In this document: positions 1 to 12,828 of the stretch, in pieces
How the letters are laid out: each line of letters starts with the position of its first letter
Numbering within the stretch: the first letter of the stretch is position 1
Source of the DNA: Crotophaga sulcirostris
Lineage: Eukaryota; Chordata; Aves; Cuculiformes; Crotophagidae
DNA length: 64,000 bases
Direction: 5' to 3'
Assembly (NCBI GenBank): GCA_013397455.1
Contig: VYZB01000024.1
Location: 1,636,905-1,700,904 of the forward strand
Program-made: the position numbers and the translations under genes
The notes under the pieces: generated by a model
What the model saw: only the letters and a program-made list of their open reading frames with translations
Told to the model about the DNA's origin: nothing
Database searches by the model: none

Positions 1-810
1 GAAAGCCACCAATTTTTGTCAGGCACGATTTGTCCTTAATGAAGCCATGTTGGCTGTCACCAATAAGCAATGCCCATCTTTTGCTCTGAATGAGTCAGGG
101 TGTCCACAGAAAAATGAGCAGGTAGTCACGTCTTTCGGAGACCTCTCCTCTTACATGGATGCCAGGAGACCAAAGGCAGGTGTATCACACAACCTGACTC
201 TGGCATTTCCTGTCTTTTCAGTGCTTGACTTTGCAATCTTGATGTTCTTTTAATAGCAGTCCAATTTAATTTCTTCCTTTTTTAAAAAATACAAAGCTGA
301 AAATGTTTGAGTCATTGTCCTGACTGTTGCGGGAGGGATAAAGTTTCCAGATTTCTGGTAGTGGGTGACTTGAAGCAACTGGTGGCAACAGAGTGCTGCT
401 TGAGCCATATCCTGAAAGTACTGCTATGCTGGTTTTATCAGTTTTGCAGGTATTTGCTGATAGCAGACTGTTGAGGCCCAGTTCTTGTATCCTGTGCTGG
501 TGAAAGTGTCTTACAGACTAGCTTTCCTCTTTCATCCTTGTCCTCCATTTATCTATGGCACCTTTGGTGCCATCTGCATCTTGTCTTCTTCCCCTTCTGC
601 TTCTGCCCCTCATTAATCAGAATTAGTTCAGTGATATAGTCGGCAGCTTGAGTCACGGGAAGGACTTCTATATCCAGTTTGCTGTCACATGCTGCGACTA
701 AAGTTGCCAAGCTGGCAGCTGGAGCAGTTTGCATTGCTGAGCCTCCCAGTCCCCATCTGAACTAGTCCCTCCTGGGCCCTGGCCTTGTTCCAGCCCCACT
801 CTGCTGCCCT

Positions 811-828
811 CCCCCCCCCTTTTTTTTT
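811..828. repeat. C9T9 homopolymer tract
   Basis: Nine C are followed directly by nine T. It is a simple pure-pyrimidine tract with no sign of function. It is similar in kind to the C tract that holds the assembly gap near 38.4 kb. Confidence 0.85.
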
Positions 829-3800
829 CTTGGAGCCAGAAGAATTACTTTTGCTGAAAGTTTTCCCTAGAAAATCAGCCAGAGCCAGACACCCAGCATG
901 ATTTTCTTCAGTGGTTAAAGATGGTTGAAAAGTAAATGTTCTAAGGAGCTGCAAATAAGATCTTCTGCAGTCTCTAACAAAATGTTTGTGAGAGTGAGGC
1001 CACACCTTCCCTGACCTGTACAGACTACCAGGTACCAAGGGATAAATTGACTACTAGGTTATTGCGAACTAAGTCCTCAATATGAGGCATGTGCTTGTGG
1101 ATGTGGATTTATAGATCTTGCAGGTAAAATGTTCTAATTTTTATTTTTCTTCCTAAGGCAATGATTTCCTTCCTTTCAGTTTGTCAAGTAGTAATATGGA
1201 CTTGAACCTTCAAGTCCTATCTCTTTCATTTTTTTCTTAAGCCAGTGGGTCAAACTCTGTCCTTTAATGCACCCACCAAGTCCCGCTGTCAGCTTTCCTT
1301 CAGAGGATGAAATAATATGATTTAGTCCTAGAAAGTAGACCTCAAAGTCAGAGGCTTTTATAAGCATGCTTCTTAGACCAAAGGCTTTAGCAGGTGGATT
1401 CTAAGGATTTTATTATGAGGAGCTTGACATGGAGTTGAAACTCTGAGCCATAAGGATATGCCCTTTCTCTCAGCCAGGCTGTCATCAGATGCGGCGGATG
1501 CTGAGTTACAGGTCCTCTGCCTTTGTTCCAACTGATATTGATAGCTGTTCACCTGCTACCCAGCAGACTACGAAACAAAAACCTTTCAGCAAATATAATT
1601 TACAGTAAATATTTTCTCTAGAACTAAACTGCGGGTGAGGTATGTAATACTAAGAAAAGTGCATTCAGGATAAAACAAATTTAAATATCTATAGGGTATT
1701 TAAGTGTTTATATATGGTAATGAGTGAAATGACTACTTTGTAATCCAAACCATATACTGTATTGCATTCTAGCATACTAGACTGTTGCCTAAATGAAGAA
1801 AAAATAACTTAAACAAATGCAGTGAGCTACTATCTATTTACAGACTCTAGGAACTTCAAGGTATATTTCTGCTACTTTATGAGGGCTGATTTTACATTAA
1901 ACACTTTTAAGCAGTTACTTATTAGTGCATACACCTGTATTAATAAAAAAAACTATCTTCAAAAAGTGAAGATTCGATCCTAACATTGAGCAGTGTCATG
2001 CTACATATGATAGTCAAAGTGAATTTTTCTGAACCTTAATTGTGGTTAATATTAAAAGACTTAACTTTCATCTCCCCAAAATCTTTTCTGTTGTTCACAA
2101 TAGCATAATATTTCTGCAGGCTAGCACCAAATAACACATCTCACACTCTTCTTGCAGCTTAATAGGGGACCAAAAAGGACCAAAAATTCTGTCCGACCTG
2201 CTTCCAGATTCTACTTTTTTAATGTTGTTTATATTCTTGTGCAGATAATATTTATGTGAATGTAGAAAAAAAATGAAGACTGGTTTTGTTAAAATCGTCT
2301 CCCAGGTTGAGAAGTGAGTTCAAGAAATACTTCATCCATCTTTCTATCCCCTCCACCTCTCAAAGCATGCTAAGTGCATGCGCTACCCCTGCTGCTGGAG
2401 ACTTTGTGATCAATTCCCTGCAAAGTTAGTGTTTCATTGTTGTTATTATAAAATGTTTTGTGTTACTAGGAATGAGCTCTTAGTAACAGAGTGATTGTCA
2501 GGAAGAGGCTTTTTTTTCTGCAGCCACATTGACTTGTGTTCAGCAGCACAGTCCTTATGCTCCATCTGGCAGTTATTCTGTGAACCACAAAACACTGCTG
2601 CCCTGAGCAGTGACGCGCAAGGCATCCTTCGTAAGCAGCTTGTTGATGTCCTCCTCTGGCTCTCCCCGCCTGCTACAGTGGCTGCAGTTTTCCTCACAAC
2701 AGCTCTTGTCACGGCTGTAGTACTGGTCTTGCAGGGCAGTCCTGGCTTCCTACACCTCAGTACTGTCTGTGCTAGCTTGAGTTGTCAGTGGGTGTGAGGT
2801 GGATCATAGGATCTCACAAGGATTTCTGAGTTTGAGCCCTAACAGGTCAAAGGGAAAGAAAAATAAGAAGAGAAAACTCTGGTGCTCTTGTATCAGTTCA
2901 CTCATTCTCTGTTACAGCGTAAAAAACCCTACTTCATTTACAAGTGGAACAGCAATACAACGTCTTTCACAGCATCCACACTCTCCTTCTTTCTTCTCTG
3001 ACACCTGCCTGTGTGCCTAGGTAAGTCAAGTCTGTTTGCTCCCTCCAGAGACACATCCAGTTGGTTTCTGTTTCAGCAACGTCAGAGCTGGTGTTGCAGA
3101 TGCTTTAATGCGTTTAAAAACATCTTTTCCTCCCCCGTTCCTTCTATGCTTCCTGGTTAGGGATTGAATAAGTACTGAAATACTTCCCAAGAGATTTCCA
3201 GTAACACATTGATGCCTTTCCAAGACTTCGCTGCCAAGAGGATTTGGGCCAATATCGATGTTTACGGATTCTTGAGTGAGCTGAACTGAATTTGTCAACC
3301 TGAGCTGTCTTATGTTCACTGCAACACCTGTCTATACAAAGACACTTTTAGCTCTCTTGCACCCCTGACTTCTCACATCTTGTCAGTCTTTATGGCACAC
3401 CTCAGACATTGGAAGGGCTGACAAAAATATTGACTTTGATCATGTGAGACAGTCACTTGTTTTAATGGGAAATTAAGGAAACAAAAGGTACTGGGTGTGA
3501 CTCACTTGCTTAGATGTAAACATCTAAAATAGGTCAGAGTTAAATCTGTGCTAATCACCCTGAGCTCTTGCTACTCTGGGGTGCAATCTGCCTCACCCCA
3601 AAGCAGGTGTCAGAAATGGGGCAGCTCATCAAGTCCCAGCAGTGCCTCTTTCTCACTGCTGGCCACCAAAGCAAGGCAGGGTGGCTAGCTTACAGGTGTA
3701 GTGTAGATTTCCACAGCTAGATGAGATGAATCCTAAAAATAAAATTGTTGAAAGCTGTCTTCTGGTAAAGAATATGGTGAGTCAGACCACTGAGAAGCAA

Positions 3801-4810
3801 TTAATAGAGATTCTTTGGGGATTTATGCTCTCTCCCACCCACTTCCTTTTTTTTTTTTGTCCTTGGTTATATAGCTATAAATAGAGATGAGTAGTTGAGT
3901 GCCTGAAGCAGTCACTTATCTTATCAGTGTCATGTCACTGAAGTGTACAGTTGATTTCTGTTTCAAAAATGCCAATTGATTGTAATTTTCTCATTGTGTC
4001 TGAAGAACTGCAAAACAGTTATTAATTCTTGCCCTGGCATACACAGGCAGTTAGCAGTCATGCATGCTCACTGCATTAATCTTTCAGTCAGCAGCAGAGA
4101 CACAGAGGAATCTTGCTGAAAGAGTTAGTCTGAAACATTATTTCATTTCAATTTATGTATCACGGATTATCTCTTTGCTCCCTTCTTTTCCTGTTTCTGC
4201 AGTTTGTTACTTCCCTGTGGGAAACACAAGTTAGGAACCCGGTGGTGCTGCAGGTCTGGGTCATGGCAGCCTGTGCCTTCTGCTCACTCGAGCAATGTGG
4301 GAGTAACCCAGGGCTGGAAGGATGCTGCATGGAAAAAGTGAGCACTGCTGAGCTTGGGCCAGCACTGTCTGCAGGTCCTCTGGAAGTTTCTTGTGTTGGC
4401 TTCACCTAGGAAGAAGGGTCTGGATGTGTGTGAGCCTAAGGTGGGTGGAAATTACCTTAGAGGGCCAACAGGCACAGTAAAAGTATTGTGATAGGTAAAA
4501 CAATCTTGCTTGTCTGCTATAGCCTTTCCTTCCTCATGTAACTCCTTGTGGCAAAGCAAATACAAAGTGATTGGAAATGCAATTATTATTGCTCTTTAAC
4601 TGTTTCTGACACTACAAATCAAGATTTAGAATCTCCACGAGTACTAAACTATCTAATATTTGCAACCCACCTCACTGCATTTTTTTTAATCCATTTTCCT
4701 GGGATAACAGGTCAAGAACAACACGAAGTGTGTGGGAGTGCAATCAGCTGGATCATGGAATTGAAATTCTTCAGTTATGAAATCTGAGAGTAAATAATGT
4801 AATAAATGCA

Positions 4811-4843
4811 GTAGATAATAATAATGATAACAATAATAAAGAT
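4811..4843. repeat. Imperfect ATA/TAA microsatellite
   Basis: The stretch is made of interrupted AAT/ATA trinucleotide units, roughly ten in all, broken by TGATAAC. Such tracts are common in AT-rich vertebrate DNA. Confidence 0.7.
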
Positions 4844-5788
4844 TTAATATTTCCAAAGGAGCAGAGATTTCATTTTTACTTTGCATTTGCTGCTCCCATT
4901 GAAGGCAGCATAAAGTGCAAAACAGATTTACTAAAGATGGATCGTGCTGAAATAACACGATATCTTACTTTGACAAGATAATAGATTTGCTTTAGAAAAA
5001 AAAATATTTTCAGCAAACAAATTGTAGTAGAACTCATTTATCAAAATGCATTTAACATTATGTCACATAGAAAACAATTAGTTAAGATGAAAAACATGAA
5101 GATAGCAGATGAATTCTGAAATAGTGAGCTAGTTTGAAGGGTGATGGCAAAGGATCCTGCTGCAAAAAATGTACCAATGGGTAGCTGCCATATCTGCCTT
5201 TCCAAGCTTAGTCTCAGGACTGATTTTGCTTCATATTTTTGTTAACCATTTTGGCACACAAAATAGAATGGGCTGATGACTGATACAGAATAAGAAGAGC
5301 TCAGGTCTGAGAAGCAGGAAATGAATGCTGTCATGCAGTCAGACCTGAATGAATTCAATTATACAAATGCAAGGTTGTGCCTGATACAACAGATTCCTGC
5401 TATAGACAGGCAATGGGAGAGAGAAGTTGATTGATTGTGCAATAATATAAGACATTGGGCAAAAAGAGAATGCACTCATACCAACATAACGGTTCCTATA
5501 TTTCTCATGAGGTGGGTAAGTACTAATGCTATGTACAAGCTATGGTTGGAACCTTATACAGAAAATTGCCAACAACTGCAGTCATCCTAAGACAGATTAA
5601 AATATGAATGGTCAGAGGGGGAACTACTAAAATGAGCAAGGAAATCAGGTCTTTGTAACACAAAAAGAAACTGAAAAATATGGTATTACTGAGCTTAGCA
5701 CTGCCTGTGCTGGACAGGCTGGGACTGACTCTGTGGAATTGTCTTTTAGAGCTACTGACTGCATTTCAGTGCCTCTTTTGTATTGCAG

Positions 5789-5929
5789 CATTTAGGCACC
5801 TCTTTCTCCTTCTATTTGTTTGGCTACCAGTTGATCAACTGCAGTAGGTATCCATCTGGAGATCACGGGGTGGTGGGCAATGTGGCCTGGTGGTGTCTGT
5901 AGTAACAGGAGGAAGATTCTTACACTGAG
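5789..5929 (+). other. Exon-like segment with strong splice signals (possibly non-coding)
   Basis: Seen directly: a branch-point-like TACTGAC about 30 bases upstream, a pyrimidine-rich stretch ending TATTGCAG, then 141 bases ending in GAG followed by GTAAGA, a near-consensus donor. The best frame runs 37 codons and then meets TAG before the donor, so if this is an exon it is more likely non-coding or untranslated. No partner exon can be shown. Decoy exons of this kind are frequent in vertebrate introns, hence the low confidence. Confidence 0.2.
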
Positions 5930-8900
5930 GTAAGAAGACAGAGGTAAAAATAACTTCAAAAAGCCTATACCAAGGGCCTCCTACATCTCATTCCATTAAA
6001 TATCTCATGACACGTGTCAGTTGCTGGACTGGTTGTTTATCTGGTGAAGTGGAAACTTTCCAAATTCATTGTGGAGTTTGCTGTCACTTTTGACACCACT
6101 CAGAAGAGACCTCCAGTTGTCACACTGGAGATCATCCTTGAGGCCTTTTACATTTTTTTGAAGTAGAGTCATCCAAATTAGGAAAGCCACAAGACCACAG
6201 GACTGAAGCAAACACATAGCTCAGTGGCAAGTTTCTATAAGCATTGTGCAATAAGCTTGTTATTACTTTATAGAAAATTCAAGCAAATATAAAAATAAGT
6301 AAACATTGTGACTTACTGGTATTCAGTTTCTGCATAGGAGTAAAAGCTCCTCAAATGTATTTATCAAATCAACTCTTCTACAAAAAGTAATCTTAAGGCA
6401 TTATAAGAAAATTTAAAAATATAAGCAAACAGGAAGATTCCAGAGGCTCTCTAGGAATAAAAGCTAACACTATTTTACACAACTGGTAGCAAGTTCTTGT
6501 TTTAAGGCAAATGGAAGACTATTGAGAAGGATTTTATAATAACTGTTTCTTTTGTTGTGTCTTTTTACAGCTTCCATGTTATTTGTAGTTTCATAATCCA
6601 AACAATTCAATTTTTTATACAACTATAAAATATAACATTTCTCTAATTTAAATAAATCAGACAGCAATCACAGACCAATATATACAGTTTACATTTCTCT
6701 GTCTGTTTTTTATGGTGGTATCTAAAATAAAAAGTTAATAAGTATATTTTCCAAAAGAAGTAACTTCAGAGGCGTATGAGCTGGTAAAAAGTTAACTCCT
6801 GTTTTCTCAGCAAACACAAAATGGAAATTATTTAGGGGTTACAAGTATTCTATGAGAAAATCTCCTCAGTGGTCACTAAAGGCAGAAAAATAACCAGATC
6901 CTGAGCAGTAATTTCATTCTCTCAGCTCCTCTGGTCTTATCCAGCAGCTGATAAAAAATGAGTTGTTCCTGTAATGGCCTTTGGGGGCCAGTTGGGTGCA
7001 GACAGTGGGGAAATTTCCAGCCTGTGGAAAAACCCTTCCAAGCAAAGTGGTCAGCCCTCTAAAGGTCATTGCTCCCAGCCATGGATGGAGAGCTGTGAGC
7101 ATTTGTTCAGCTGGAAGACCTTGAAAGGTCTTGTGAGATGTGTAGCGTTTTGTCTGGCTGTCCAAACTGAGGTTAAATGCTTCCCATGTAGTATTATTCA
7201 TTCAAATACTTCAAAACACTTTCCAGTGGTGAGACTTTCCCTCTCCTTCACTTTTGCACAAAAAACCCTCAAACAAAACCAAAAAATTGAGGTGCAGAGT
7301 TCGACTTACTCAAGCCTGAGTGGTGAAGACCATCACATTCTCCTGAGTATTAGTGCTCAGCAGTTTATTTCCTGGTGCTTATCCCACTCTAGTCATGAGG
7401 TATCATGCTAATGTTGGACAATTCTGTGTTATTAGTGCTAAATAACAAGTTCAAATTCTTAAGCACTGAAATCACTGAAGGAATAATTTGTCCTTTTGCC
7501 CTTTCAGTCTTAAACTGAATTTAAATGACTTGAATATACAGTTATAATTAAATATTTTACCTACTCCCCCCAAAAACTCTAGGTGTAATGCACGAGAGCA
7601 ATTAATAAATTATTCAACTCAGAAGCCTCTGACCCTCTACTACATGAATGTTTCAGTGATTAAAGAGGCATTCTGGCATAAATAGGTCAAATGTAGAGCT
7701 CTAGAGCATCCTTCACCATCTGAATCTGAGTTGGTAGTCTTTCTCTCCTTAATTATAAAATCCCAGAATTTGAGAGAAATACAGAGAAGCCTGAAATCCT
7801 ATAAATAACACATAGCAATGCTTGGCTTCTTTGGGGTTTCTCAGGTGTTGTCATGTTCTGAACTGTGCAGCCAGTATTCTTCATACATTAATAATCAAGA
7901 GGAGAGACATTAAAGAAGAGGAAATATGTGAATAATACAAGAGACAAGGGAAAAATAATGAAAGCAAATGTCCTTCACCTGACATTGGGCATGATCATTC
8001 TGTCCCTGTGCAAATATATTTCTAGTTTCAGGTTTGGAAATAAGGCAGTAAGTTGCTTGTAAGAGCTACTGAAAACAGATAAAGTCAGCTGTTCTTCCAG
8101 GTAGCTGTAGTTCAGTTTTACATAGCCCTGCAGAATTAAGCCTTCTAAGATAATAAGCAAAAATTTAAAAAGCCTCTTAGCTTCACTGTGTTACATGGAG
8201 TCCCTGGCATTCTCTGGCAACTGAAAAAGATGCAGTAAAAGCCACTTGAGAAAACTGAAGCTGCAGCCTCCCTGCACAACTCACCCAGTTCCACCTGGTA
8301 ACAACAGATCGCAGCCATCAACAGCCACAGAGAAAAGGTGCTTTAATCAGTTTGTTATACCCTGATCATTTGGTATCTTTCTCTAACTCAGAACCAACAT
8401 CCTTTTTTTTTTATTTGTTCTTACTCCCTTGCCATTTTATTTCCCTGCAGTGAGAATTCCCCAGGCTCTTGTTGCTGGCACTGGCTGCTTCCCAGAGGTA
8501 GTCAGGCAGTATATTAAATTCATCAGCACCGGTGTGCCTACAGATCATTTACATGTTTTGCCCCCGAGTGAGGCAAGGGGGACACTAAAAATCTCTTTCA
8601 CTTTCCTGCCTCGCTCCCACTTGGTCTGTGACTGCTTACCTCTCAGCTTCACAGGCACAAAGGCTAATAGTTATGTCCAGATACGGGATCAGCACATCTG
8701 GGTAATTTTTGCACTTCAGTACTTTTATTTACATAGTAATAGAATTTATTTTGTCAGAGAAAATTATAGAGGAAGAAGTCAGGCTTAGAATGCAGCTTCC
8801 CTGGGCCAAATGGGGTCATTTGAAAATTGCAGTTCAAAATCACTGCTGCTTTTTGTGTGATGTGATTACAATTCATGAGGTGCAGAGTCCTAACCCTGAA

Positions 8901-11900
8901 CTATCCAACTCGAATTTTTTTTAAATTTAAATTATTTTGTCTGATTATAAGATTAATCTAATCTGAATTCAGATGTCTGATAGTTATCCTCATTAAAAAA
9001 GGAACAGTATAATCAACCTAGTGTAACATGCACCAACAGAAGACCACTCATCCCAACAATTTGACTGTTTACTGGAAGAGGGAGGGCTGCTTTTTTTTCA
9101 CGCCCTCTTCACTGACTTTAGAGGTAGAGGCAATGTCTAGCTTAAATTTATACAGCTGTACAACTCCAAGGTGTGATGAAATAAAAGGCATCCAACAGTG
9201 GCCATCTAGGGACTCCAAGGGATCAGATCTCACAGACTGTGTGTCCCATTCAATGTCCCTGAAACTCACCTGCATGCTGACGACTCAGCATAACATTTGG
9301 TCTATGCCACATATTTAAATAGTGTTTAAAAGCAACAGGCAATGCTTACAAAGAAAGTACAATGTCAACACTGGAATAACATACAGCAGATACATTTTTG
9401 AGAGGGAGAAACAGATTTCCCTGCCTTTTCTTTAATTGAATTTTAAAGAGGTACGTATTCCACACTGGTTCTGTGTACAGAAATTCTCCCTGTTTGTTGA
9501 ACTTGGCATATCCTGTTGAATCATGCTTAGTCCTGCTGATGTTTAGTTAGAGATAGTGATTGAATTGTCTTAGAAAAAGAATAAATCTTTTTAATTATTC
9601 TAAATCAGTCTGGGAGGAGGATATGAGTACAGCCAGAGAGTGAAAAAGAAATAAATGCTGAAATATAAAGTAAGTATTCCTCTCGATGCCAACACAACCA
9701 CAACCTTTACTGGAAGTGACCTTCTTGGAGAACTGTGCCACTTTTATTTAGAAATAGGTTTGAAATACAGAAACTGAATGTAGATTTTTGGGCACCACTG
9801 GTTGTCACAATGCACATCAGGGTTTTGGTTTGATCATCTACAGAAATAGAGTTCAGTGACAGATATCTATTTGCATGCTAAATATAGTTTGCACAAATAA
9901 ACAATAGATTACATGTAAGCACTCATCCATACTAATCTGTCAAAAAGCAGTTCATGCCACATCACAGGCACGATTTTGAAATCCAGCTGAAAATATTATT
10001 CTTTGCCCATCCAGCCTTAAATAACATGAAATTAAAATAAGCTGTCATCTTTCTATTTGAAAGAAGCAACATATTTTTGTCATACAGCCTTGCATGTCAG
10101 GAGCATCCAATGGAGACTGTGAAAGGTTCACCATCACATTTTTAGCTGACCTCTCTGAAATCTCATGTGGATCCTTGAGTACTGAGCCTCTTGGATTTTG
10201 TGATTTCTTCCTTCCTACTTAGCTCAAACAGAAACTCCAGCAGTCTCCGAAGTTAAATGTGGATTTACAGAACAATACATTCTGTCTTCATTTACACAGA
10301 ATTGATGGGGTTTTTTATTGACAATTCTAGCCTGTGGCTAAGCCCTTTTTGCACTTACAAAAGGGTACATGTAATACCTATTCTGTATATGGTTAAGAGA
10401 CTTATTATTCTAGCATTTTGCTCTCTTCTCTAGCTTCATGCCTTGGAAACATTTATATCCTCCTTTTGTGAGTCATATGCCTCAAAGTCAGAAAAAAACA
10501 CCCATGGCAGTTTGTAAGCTCTTATAGGAGTAATCCATTAACAAAATGGCTATGGATTCCCAGCCAATACACTGCCCATTAGCTAGTACTGGTTTATAAT
10601 GTGGAGACATCAGTGTTCCCTGCACAACCAATGAAAATCTCTGACTTTTATGCATGGTGAACAGACAAAGGAAATAACTGTTTCTGTAATTTTCTGTCAT
10701 AGGAGAAGCTCACTGTATCACCCTGTATTTAAAAGCATTTGATCTTCAGCGGCTACTGAAAACAGATTCCATGCAAAACGTGAACTTGGCAATGAGAGCA
10801 TTTCTGATTACAGGAATTTGCTTTTATGACCAGCGCAGTATATCAGTTCTCATTTGAGAGTACACCAGCCTCCCAAACCTTGGGCTATATCAATCAGAAT
10901 GGCATTATTTCCTCCCTTCTTTCCATGATGAATGCAGTTTGAGGTGTGTTCACTATGGTTTTTATTCTTCCTTGTAACAGGACTGTGCTGACACTAGACA
11001 TTGAATTAATGAGAACAGCTGTCTTTTTGTATTTTTTTCTCTCCTATTCACCCTTTTCTCCCACTCCCTCAATCCCTTTCTTTGAGTACAGTTCTGTTAC
11101 TTCTTTGTTCATGAATAATATGATGGATTTTAACTGAATTAGTATGTAGCACCAAAAGAGATTTGTCAGGTGTTGTTACCTGAAGCTCTTCTTCTCACTG
11201 AAAACAGTTTTATATACTGCTTCTTCAATATATTGTGAAACCTAGCTAAAATAAATACAGTATCCCATACTGGACTGTATCATGTTTTATAAATGAGATA
11301 TGAAGAGATTTCTAGCTATGGGCTCTAGGTTTGCAAAGTCATTTGTGCACCAATGCCCCAGAAAGGGAGACAAGAAGATGTGTTCATGGAAGTATGGTAG
11401 TTCAGTTTTCCTTCTCTTCACTAAAATCGAGGAATATCAGAGAACTGCGTGGGTATCTGTATTATAAAGCATGACACGGAAAGTAAATATATTTTTATTG
11501 CATATTTGATTGCTTTTTGAAAACTTCCAGCAGTAGTTAGGAAGAGAGGCAGCATTAGAATGGGCTGAAGAAAACTGCAAAATGAGGTTGCATCTGATAC
11601 AGATCATGCAAAAGAGCTAGAGAACATCACATGAACGTTTGACTTTTTCAGTGAATGTTCTGCATTAGGACAGTGGGTTGTAAAGAACATACTCAGAATC
11701 CACAATGATTATCTAACAGTGTAATTATCTAGCAGGAGAAAAAATAGCTTGGAGGCAGGGAGGCAGAAAAATAGTACTTCTGGACTGATAATGACTTGGG
11801 TTATGAGAATCAATACTAGCTGCAAGTTACTGTGTCTATATTTTGGCCAAATGTTTATTAAGTTTTCACTTGTTAATATTCAGTATGCAGTGGTTTCTGT

Positions 11901-11975
11901 AGGGCAAGAATATTTTCCTGTACCTTGTATAAGAGTCAAAAATTATGTAGAAAAACATGGTATTCACAAAGAATA
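5930..11975. other. Unique AT-rich non-coding DNA
   Basis: No recognisable gene or repeat tail. Open frames up to 145 codons (6,974-7,411) have no familiar motif, no signal peptide pattern and no splice context. A GATTAATCTAATC motif near 8,951-8,963 resembles Otx/bicoid-class homeodomain sites, but a single short motif is not evidence of a regulatory element. Confidence 0.6.
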
Positions 11976-12069
11976 TTAGATGATGGGTTGGTGTTAGTGT
12001 TGGGTTATAGGTTGGACTCGATGATCTCAGAGGTCCTTTCCAACCTTGTAATACTATGATACTGTGATA
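11976..12069 (+). mobile_element. CR1: CR1 retrotransposon, 3' UTR only (copy 1)
   Basis: The fragment starts at the TTAG that matches the end of ORF2 in the longer copy at 22.8 kb and keeps only the 3' UTR. It contains 'GGTTGGACTCGATGATCTC', 'AGGTCCTTTCCAACCTTG' and terminal ATACTATG/ATACTGTG units. Severe 5' truncation is the usual result of target-primed reverse transcription in this family. It differs from the copy at 22.8 kb by only about one substitution and one inserted base over the shared 3' UTR, so the two belong to one fairly young subfamily. Confidence 0.95.
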
Positions 12070-12738
12070 ATGATCTCTGTGATCAGATGATAAAAGGAGT
12101 TTTTCCACAGTTTTTTGCTCTTAATACTTATTTCTATCAAGCAATTGGCATTTTTTAATTACTTCAGCTGAAAATTATTGTCTAACTAATATGATTAAAC
12201 ACTAATTGTTTTTAATTTTAAATAATTATGTTGATGATAAGAAAAATGAAAAAAATCTAATCACAAAATAATTGAGTTTCAAATTGTGGAGAGGAGAAAA
12301 CAGTAAAGTAAATTTCAAGTTCCAAGTAAAAATTAACAGCAGACAACAACTCCAGAGGCTGACTTTCTGAAGTTATAAGCTAACCTCCCCTTTTTCATCT
12401 TCTGTTGCTTCATATCCTGGGTTTGATTTTTTTCTCTGAACTATCTGAACTGAGTGGAGCACAACAGAATTTTTTGAATGGGCTAATATCCAAAATATAC
12501 ACATTACCATATGGAGAAAGGTACATGGGTATTGAAGCAGGCAGTGGCAAAAGTCAGGCTTCATTACTGTTTTCAACTGCTAATTGAAAGTCCAGATAAA
12601 CACAGTGTCCCACCGTTTGCAATTGCAAGACGTCCACTGTGAGGTTGCTGTGAATTTACCCTGTTTTAGAACTGTAGGGCAGCTCCAGATTTTTGCCATA
12701 CCAGCATTGTTCCTGGCACTTCAGGAGATTTTTTAATA
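12070..12738. other. Unique spacer between two CR1 tails
   Basis: AT-rich DNA with no recognisable feature. Open frames of 60-67 codons on both strands around 12,373-12,587 overlap each other and look like chance. Confidence 0.55.
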
Positions 12739-12828
12739 GACACAGTGGTGTTGAGCTGATGGTTGGACTTGATCTTAGAGGCCTTTTCCAACCTTAAAGG
12801 TTCTATGGTTCTATGATTCTATGATTCC
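12739..12828 (+). mobile_element. CR1: CR1 retrotransposon 3' end, second subfamily (copy 2)
   Basis: The core 'GATGGTTGGACTTGATC', then AGAGGCCTTTTCCAACCTT, is the CR1 3' UTR. It ends in TTCTATGG, TTCTATGA, TTCTATGA units (about 12,801-12,826), the classic CR1 terminal octamer. The tail differs from the ATACTGTG tail of the other three copies, so this is another subfamily or an older insertion. The 5' boundary near 12,739 is approximate. Confidence 0.9.

Larger units (their letters stand above)
1..5788. other. Unique non-coding DNA, no gene seen
   Basis: No open frame here resembles a known protein, and no CR1 tail, tRNA or other RNA gene is visible. The stretch holds a pyrimidine tract of nine C then nine T (811-828), a short imperfect ATA/TAA microsatellite (about 4,811-4,843) and A/T-rich filler. 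An acceptor-like site near 4,201 is followed by an open frame, with a possible weak donor about 140 bases on, but the peptide is not recognisable. Read as intergenic or intronic. Confidence 0.6.

Noticed and set aside
6974..7411. 145-codon open frame on the plus strand
   Set aside because: No recognisable domain, no splice or promoter context and mixed composition. Frames of this length are expected by chance in 64 kb.
11866..12108. Peptide YSITVLQGWKGPLRSS or close variants shared by open frames near 12.0 kb and 23.2 kb on the minus strand
   Set aside because: The shared peptide is the antisense translation of the same CR1 3' UTR in both places, not a gene family.
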